Below are positions 58,971 through 64,000 of a stretch of DNA of 64,000 bases, one piece after another. Position 1 is the first letter of the stretch, and the number at the start of each line of letters is the position of its first letter. Source of the stretch: an uncultured Pelagibacteraceae bacterium. Its GTDB lineage: Bacteria; Pseudomonadota; Alphaproteobacteria; Pelagibacterales; Pelagibacteraceae. The notes under the pieces were generated by a model that saw only the letters and a list, made by a program, of their open reading frames with translations, was not told where the DNA came from and made no database searches. Location: the NCBI GenBank assembly GCA_902597055.1, contig CACJWG010000001.1:62001-126000 (forward strand), written 5' to 3'. The translations under genes were made by a program, and so were the position numbers.

Positions 58971-59558
58971 TTAATAAATTTTTGATTTAGATTCTGTATT
59001 ATTTCTCAAGCGTTTTATATTTTCTCTATGTGTGAAAAAAATCAAAATGAACATCATAAAGTAAAAATAGTAGTCAGAATTAGAATTATAAAAAAACTCA
59101 AAAATTGGAATTGTTAAACTTGCAAGTAGGGAACTTAATGATGAAAATTTAAAGAGTATAAAAATAGTAATCCAGACGACTCCAAAAATTAAGGCAGTAA
59201 AAATATCCAAACAACAAAGAATTCCAAGATAAGATGCAACACCTTTACCACCTTTAAACTTTAACCAAATAGGGAAGACGTGTCCTATAAAAATTGACAA
59301 TGCAGATATATACAAATAATCGTTCATGAAAAATTTTACATATAAAATTGGAAGAACAGCTTTTAATATATCGAGAACCAAAGTTGAGTAGCCTAAAATT
59401 TTGTTACCAGATCTTAATACATTTGTTGCACCAATATTACCAGATCCTATTTCACGGATATCTTTTTTTAAAAAAATTTTAGTTAAAAGTAATCCAAAGG
59501 GTATGGATCCAAATAAATAACTTACTAGTATAATTAAAAATAACTCAAAATTTAACAT
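58971..59558 (-). CDS. plsY: Glycerol-3-phosphate acyltransferase PlsY
   Basis: 195 residues, five to seven membrane helices. SYLFGSIPFGLLLTK, REIGSGNIGATNVLRSGNK and FKGGKGVASYLG are the three PlsY motifs that bind acyl phosphate and glycerol 3-phosphate. First acylation of phospholipid synthesis. Its start overlaps pyrC' by 7 bases. Confidence 0.96.
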   Translation of the reverse strand: MLNFELFLIILVSYLFGSIPFGLLLTKIFLKKDIREIGSGNIGATNVLRSGNKILGYSTLVLDILKAVLPILYVKFFMNDYLYISALSIFIGHVFPIWLKFKGGKGVASYLGILCCLDIFTALIFGVVWITIFILFKFSSLSSLLASLTIPIFEFFYNSNSDYYFYFMMFILIFFTHRENIKRLRNNTESKSKIY

Positions 59559-60838
59559 TTATATAGTTCTATACCTTTAATATATGTATTAAGCACTTTA
59601 CCTTGAAGTTTTTTATCTTCTATGCATGTATTTTTAGATTTACTTATCATATTTTCCTTTTTTACTATCCATGGTTTAAATAAATCAACTATACAAAAGT
59701 CAGCATCATTTCCTATAGATAAACTTCCCTTATCTATCTTTAATATTTTTGCAGGATTACTTGTTAAACATTGAATTATTTTAGATAGTTTTAAAGACTC
59801 ATTGTGAAATAACTCTAAAGCGAGAGATAATAAAGTTTCTATACCTGATGCTCCAGTTGCAGCTTGTGAGAACGTTAATCTTTTTGATTCTTCGTCTTCA
59901 GGTTTGTGATCTGAAACTATGACTTCAATTAAATCTTGATTAATACCTTTTATTAAAGAAAGTCTATCATCCTCTGTTCGAAGTGGTGGAGAAAGTTTTA
60001 AAAAAGTTCTAAAATCTCCAATATCATTTTCGTTAAGTGATAAATTATTAATAGAAACTCCAGTTGTAAAGTTTACGTTATCTTTGCTACGTTTGATTAC
60101 TTCTAAAGATTTTGCTGAAGATATTTGTGAAATATGATATCTGCAATTATAATCCTGAAGTAAACTTATGTCTCTTTCTATAATTATTTTCTCTGCATAA
60201 TCTGGTATACCATGTAGACCCAATTTAGTTGCGATAATCCCATCATTAACCTGGCCGTTTTTTGCTAATTCGAAATCTTCAGCATGTTGTATGATTAATG
60301 AGTTCAAATCGTAAGCAGATTTCATTATTCTAGACATTACTCTTGTGTTTTGAATTGTTTTTATTCCATCTGTGAAACCAATTATTCCTTTTTTTTGTAA
60401 AAGGCCGAACTCATTCATATTGTTACCTTCAAGATTTTTAGTTAAGGTAGCAGTAGGATATATATTTATTTTTGATTTATCTCGTCCTCTCCTTTTTAAA
60501 AAATCAACCATGGAAACGTTATCAATAACAGGTGAAGTATTTGGCATTGTTACAACAGATGTAACCCCACCTGCTAAGGCGGCATTACTTAATGTTTTAA
60601 AATTCTCTTTATACTCAAAGCCCGGCTCCCCAACAAAAACCCTCATATCGATTAAACCGGGAAATATATATTTTTCATTGAGATCTATGAATTTTTCACG
60701 TGAGGGAATATTATTTTTATTTACTTTTTTTCCTATTGCCTCAATTTTTCCATTCTCATTAATAATTAAACCACCTAATTCCTCCACAGAGTTAGCTGGA
60801 TCAACTATGTTTGCATTTAAAAAATATTGTTTCTTCAT
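59552..60838 (-). CDS. Dihydroorotase-like protein, probably non-catalytic PyrC'
   Basis: 428 residues of the amidohydrolase/dihydroorotase family ([44 protein letters not shown]). The metal-binding Asp-x-His-x-His of active dihydroorotases is Asp64-Met-Arg66-Val-Phe68, so both ligand histidines are lost, and TDHAPH-type sequence reads SDHKPED. Such PyrC' proteins do not catalyse but are needed for the assembly of aspartate carbamoyltransferase; pyrB precedes it with a 4-base overlap, the usual arrangement. A true dihydroorotase should lie elsewhere in the genome. Often annotated simply as pyrC. Confidence 0.88.
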   Translation of the reverse strand: MKKQYFLNANIVDPANSVEELGGLIINENGKIEAIGKKVNKNNIPSREKFIDLNEKYIFPGLIDMRVFVGEPGFEYKENFKTLSNAALAGGVTSVVTMPNTSPVIDNVSMVDFLKRRGRDKSKINIYPTATLTKNLEGNNMNEFGLLQKKGIIGFTDGIKTIQNTRVMSRIMKSAYDLNSLIIQHAEDFELAKNGQVNDGIIATKLGLHGIPDYAEKIIIERDISLLQDYNCRYHISQISSAKSLEVIKRSKDNVNFTTGVSINNLSLNENDIGDFRTFLKLSPPLRTEDDRLSLIKGINQDLIEVIVSDHKPEDEESKRLTFSQAATGASGIETLLSLALELFHNESLKLSKIIQCLTSNPAKILKIDKGSLSIGNDADFCIVDLFKPWIVKKENMISKSKNTCIEDKKLQGKVLNTYIKGIELYKC

Positions 60839-61776
60839 TTTTCACAAAAAATTTTTAAACAAGCCATTCTTACCGCAACCCCTAACTCAACCTGTTCTTT
60901 GATTACGCTTTTATTTATATCGTCAGCAAGTTTGGTATCAATTTCAATACCTCTATTCATTGGTCCAGGATGCATAATTATTGCATCTTTCTTTGCTTTT
61001 TCTAGTTTGTCAGGAGTTAAGCCATAATACTCATAATACTCTCTATTTGATGACAAAAATGAACTACTCATCCTCTCATTTTGTAACCTTAACATCATGA
61101 CTATATCACAATCTTTCACACCTTCTTTCATATTTGAAAATGTTTTAACTCCAAATTTTTCAATATCTTTTGGCATGAGATTTGTTGGGGCAACTATATT
61201 GACCTCAGCACCTAACATGTTTAACAAAAAAATATTTGATCTAGCTACTCTTGAGTGTAAAATGTCTCCACAGATAGCAATTCGCAAACCTTCAATTTTT
61301 TTCTTTTTTTCGATTATTGTAAGCGCATCAAGTAAAGCTTGTGTTGGATGTTCGCGTCTACCATCACCAGCATTTAGAACTGAACAATTTACTTTCTGTG
61401 AAAGAAGATTTGATGCACCACTATCTTGATGTCTTACTACAATTATATCTGGATGCATTGCATTTAGTGTCATTGCAGTGTCGATTAATGTTTCACCTTT
61501 TTTAATAGCAGAATTGGTTATATTCATCGACATCACATCTGCACCAAGTCTCTTTCCAGCTAGTTCAAAAGAACTTTGGGTTCTCGTCGAAGGTTCAAAA
61601 AAAAGATTTATTTGAGTTTTTCCTCTAAGAATATCTAACTTTTTGTTTTTACTTTTATTAAGTGAAATAAATTTCTTTGCTTCATCTAAGATAAGTTTTA
61701 CATCTGAAATAGAAAGATCTTGGATACCTAGTAGGTGTTTTTGAGAAATTTTAATAGCGTTATTGTTTATAGCCAT
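60835..61776 (-). CDS. pyrB: Aspartate carbamoyltransferase catalytic subunit
   Basis: 313 residues from the ATG giving [17 protein letters not shown]; an in-frame ATG 13 codons earlier adds an atypical stretch and was not preferred. [19 protein letters not shown] binds carbamoyl phosphate, [12 protein letters not shown] and [13 protein letters not shown] are typical. Committed step of UMP synthesis. No pyrI lies nearby; PyrC' is the likely partner. Confidence 0.96.
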   Translation of the reverse strand: MAINNNAIKISQKHLLGIQDLSISDVKLILDEAKKFISLNKSKNKKLDILRGKTQINLFFEPSTRTQSSFELAGKRLGADVMSMNITNSAIKKGETLIDTAMTLNAMHPDIIVVRHQDSGASNLLSQKVNCSVLNAGDGRREHPTQALLDALTIIEKKKKIEGLRIAICGDILHSRVARSNIFLLNMLGAEVNIVAPTNLMPKDIEKFGVKTFSNMKEGVKDCDIVMMLRLQNERMSSSFLSSNREYYEYYGLTPDKLEKAKKDAIIMHPGPMNRGIEIDTKLADDINKSVIKEQVELGVAVRMACLKIFCEK

Positions 61777-61817
61777 TAAAACCAACTCTATAGCTTTAAA
61801 GCATTGATATTGCAAGC

Positions 61818-62273
61818 TTAATTATTTAAGAATTCAATCGCTCCCTGCAATATAAACGTTGCTGCATTTTCATCTATTTTTTGAACTCTTTTAGATACAT
61901 TAATGTCTAATTGACTTGATATCTTAAAGGCACCGACAGTTGATAATCTCTCATCCCATAAAGCCACAGGTGTATTTGTTTTACTCTCAATCATCTTAGC
62001 TTTGTCTAAAGCTGATTGAGAAGAGGGGCCCTTACTTCCATCCATATTCAATGGATTTCCTACAACAATAGCCTTTATATTTTCTTGATCAATTATTTCT
62101 AAAAGTTCACTGATAAAATTTTCATGATCAACATATTCTATAGTTTTAAAAGGAGTCGCTACAATTCGTTTATGATCACAGATTGAAACACCAATTCTCT
62201 TTTTTCCAAGATCTAAACCAATTAACCTTGCGTTTTTATCAATTTTAGACTTGAGTTCCTTTAAAGTGATCAT
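61818..62273 (-). CDS. ruvX: RuvX/YqgF family Holliday junction resolvase-like protein
   Basis: 151 residues, RNase H-like fold. [18 protein letters not shown] (16-33) holds the first acidic residue, [16 protein letters not shown] and WDERLST the others. Linked to pre-16S rRNA 5' end processing. Divergent from gatC. Confidence 0.95.
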   Translation of the reverse strand: MITLKELKSKIDKNARLIGLDLGKKRIGVSICDHKRIVATPFKTIEYVDHENFISELLEIIDQENIKAIVVGNPLNMDGSKGPSSQSALDKAKMIESKTNTPVALWDERLSTVGAFKISSQLDINVSKRVQKIDENAATFILQGAIEFLNN

Positions 62274-62288
62274 ATTGTTTTTTTCTTA

Positions 62289-62294
62289 TATAAT
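62289..62294 (+). promoter_or_regulatory. Possible -10 box of gatC-gatA
   Basis: A perfect TATAAT lies 30 bases before the gatC ATG in the divergent ruvX-gatC gap. No convincing -35 box is seen at the expected distance. Confidence 0.4.
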
Positions 62295-62323
62295 GATATT
62301 TTTCCTTTAAATTTAATTATCAT

Positions 62324-62611
62324 ATGAGCATAGATCTTAAAACAATTAAACATATAGCAAAATTATCAAGAATTTCCATAGATGATAAAAAAGCAAAAGA
62401 ACTTGAAAAAGATCTAAATTCTATTTTTGAATTTATCGAAGCTTTAAATAAAGTTGATACTAAAAAAGTGGACCCACTGACATCAATTGCCGAAACATCA
62501 TTGAAATTAAGAGGCGATGATGTCAAAACAAAAAATATAAGAGAACAAATATTAAAAAATTCACCAGACGAAAATAAAGATTTTTTTGTCGTACCAAAGG
62601 TTGTAGAATGA
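62324..62611 (+). CDS. gatC: Asp-tRNA(Asn)/Glu-tRNA(Gln) amidotransferase subunit C
   Basis: 95 residues. [20 protein letters not shown] and the Asn-Lys-Val-Asp-Thr stretch with VDPLTSIAE are the GatC belt that wraps GatA. Overlaps gatA by 4 bases (ATGA). Confidence 0.96.
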   Translation: MSIDLKTIKHIAKLSRISIDDKKAKELEKDLNSIFEFIEALNKVDTKKVDPLTSIAETSLKLRGDDVKTKNIREQILKNSPDENKDFFVVPKVVE

Positions 62612-64000
62612 GTGATATAATAAATCTTACTTTATCAGCTTTAATTAATAAAATTAAAAAGAAAGAATTATCTTCTCAAGAAATTACAAACGCATATATT
62701 GCTAGAGCTGAAAAATCAAAAGATTTGAATACATACATCACTACTGATTTTGAAAATGCAATTGAAAAAGCCAAAAAATTTGATGAAAAGGGAAATTTTG
62801 ATTACAAGCTCCCTGGAGTTCCTCTTGCAGTTAAAGATCTTTTTTGTACCAATAATCTAAAGACAACAGCTGGAAGTAAAATACTCTCAAATTTTATTCC
62901 TAGTTACGAGTCCACTGTTACCCAACATTTATGGGATGAAGGGGCTATTTTGCTTGGAAAACTTAATTGTGATGAATTTGCAATGGGTTCTTCAAACGAA
63001 ACTAGTTTTTTTGGAAATGTCGAAAGTCCAGTTGGTAAAAAAGTTGTGCCAGGTGGGTCTTCAGGTGGATCAGCTTCAGCACTTGCAGCTAAATTGACAC
63101 CAGCAACTATTGGAACTGATACTGGAGGTTCAATAAGACAACCAGCGTCTTTTACTGGTACTGTGGGTTTGAAACCAACATATGGCAGTTGTTCTCGATA
63201 TGGTATTGTTGCATTTGCTTCTTCATTAGATCAAGCAGGACCGATGACTCAGGATGTGTCTGACGCTGCATTAATGTTAGATGTTATAAGTAAGTACGAT
63301 ACAAAAGATTCAACATCGGTAAATTTTAAAAGAGGTGATTATTTCAAATCATTAAGTTCTAATATTAAAGGAAAAAAAATTGGTATTCCAAAAGAATATA
63401 GAGTCGATGGCATGCCTAAGGAGATTGAAAGTTTGTGGCAAGATGGAATTACTTTATTAAAAAAATTAGGAGCAAAAATTATCGATATATCTTTACCTCA
63501 CACTAAGTACGCATTGCCTGCTTATTATATAGTTGCACCAGCTGAAGCATCTTCTAACCTAGCTAGGTATGATGGAGTAAAGTACGGATATCGTTCTGAG
63601 GGAGAAAATTTGATCAGTATGTATGAAAACACAAGATCAGAAGGTTTTGGTGATGAAGTAAAAAGAAGAATAATGATTGGAACATATGTTTTGTCATCTG
63701 GTTATTATGATGCTTATTATTTAAAAGCACAAAAAATTAGAAGATTAATCAAAAATGATTTTGATGAAGCTTATAAATCTGTAGATGCAATTTTGACTCC
63801 TTCCACACCTAGTTCGGCCTTCAAGATTGGTGACAAAACAGATGATCCTGTATCAATGTATCTAAATGATATCTTTACAGTGCCAGTCAATTTGTCAGGA
63901 CTGCCGGCTATATCTATTCCAGCAGGTAAAGATAAAAATAATTATCCTTTAGGCTTACAACTAATAGGCAAAGCATTTGAAGAGCAGAATTTATTAGATA
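62608..64000 (+). CDS. gatA: Asp-tRNA(Asn)/Glu-tRNA(Gln) amidotransferase subunit A (partial, cut by window end)
   Basis: 464 codons are visible; the family is about 485, so roughly 20 residues lie beyond the window. Amidase-signature enzyme that frees ammonia from glutamine for GatB. The Ser-cisSer-Lys triad is Lys76 (VPLAVKDLF), Ser151 (GGSSGGS) and Ser175 (TGGSIRQP), with spacing identical to the characterised GatA. The presence of GatCA implies that Gln-tRNA and/or Asn-tRNA is made by transamidation. Confidence 0.97.
   Translation, partial: MSDIINLTLSALINKIKKKELSSQEITNAYIARAEKSKDLNTYITTDFENAIEKAKKFDEKGNFDYKLPGVPLAVKDLFCTNNLKTTAGSKILSNFIPSYESTVTQHLWDEGAILLGKLNCDEFAMGSSNETSFFGNVESPVGKKVVPGGSSGGSASALAAKLTPATIGTDTGGSIRQPASFTGTVGLKPTYGSCSRYGIVAFASSLDQAGPMTQDVSDAALMLDVISKYDTKDSTSVNFKRGDYFKSLSSNIKGKKIGIPKEYRVDGMPKEIESLWQDGITLLKKLGAKIIDISLPHTKYALPAYYIVAPAEASSNLARYDGVKYGYRSEGENLISMYENTRSEGFGDEVKRRIMIGTYVLSSGYYDAYYLKAQKIRRLIKNDFDEAYKSVDAILTPSTPSSAFKIGDKTDDPVSMYLNDIFTVPVNLSGLPAISIPAGKDKNNYPLGLQLIGKAFEEQNLLD

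Noticed and set aside
60372-60902. 176-codon ORF opposite pyrC'/pyrB
   Set aside because: Entirely antisense to two well-supported genes.

Overview
The window looks like a piece of a SAR11-clade (Pelagibacterales) alphaproteobacterial chromosome. The basis is very AT-rich DNA, lysine-, isoleucine- and asparagine-rich proteins, almost no intergenic space (many genes abut or overlap by 1-20 bases), and alphaproteobacterial features such as the overlapping pyrB / non-catalytic pyrC' pair and PurS-type FGAR amidotransferase. I assign the clade from general knowledge of gene content and style, not from a database match. No insertion sequence, prophage, CRISPR array or gap over 300 bases without a gene was found.

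Layout. 1-2291 (+): tail of an unidentified gene, a DUF1989 protein, TrmJ-like tRNA methyltransferase and rpsD. 2294-9488 (-): monothiol glutaredoxin, BolA, the purine block purL-purQ-purS-purC-purB, then map and sfsA. 9511-11660 (+): CinA-like protein, gamma-glutamylcyclotransferase-like protein and the AzlC/AzlD amino-acid exporter. 11672-18060: the accessory-looking part, with frequent strand switches. It holds a GMC oxidoreductase with a tiny twin-arginine partner gene, two short uncharacterised ORFs, a GT-C-like membrane protein, a DPM1-like glycosyltransferase, a ColD/RfbH-like sugar 3-dehydratase homologue with His in place of the PLP lysine, and an SDR. 18167-21322: tRNA-Leu, NAD kinase and tRNA-Thr packed end to end, a second GT-C protein, and rlmB.

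21457-50932 is one 29-kb same-strand run of information-processing genes: tRNA-Tyr, tRNA-Gly, tuf, tRNA-Trp, secE, nusG, rplKAJL, rpoBC, rpsL, rpsG, fusA, then the S10, spc and alpha clusters to rplQ and a pseudouridine synthase. Likely promoters precede tRNA-Tyr, rpsL and rpsM. tuf is not next to fusA, and rpmD (L30) is absent between rpsE and rplO.

50913-64000: lipB, mgtE, panC, galU-ugd (UDP-glucuronate synthesis), a RidA protein, topA, plsY, pyrC'-pyrB, ruvX, and gatC with a gatA cut off by the window end.

Most of the window is conserved housekeeping. The best candidates for something undescribed are the 47-residue Tat-signal gene fused by zero spacing to the GMC oxidoreductase with a short ORF before it, the surface-sugar genes around the His-type DegT protein, the NAD kinase whose Shine-Dalgarno sequence appears to lie inside a tRNA acceptor stem, and the structured leaders before rpsL and tRNA-Tyr. 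I see no clear new multi-gene defence or mobile system.
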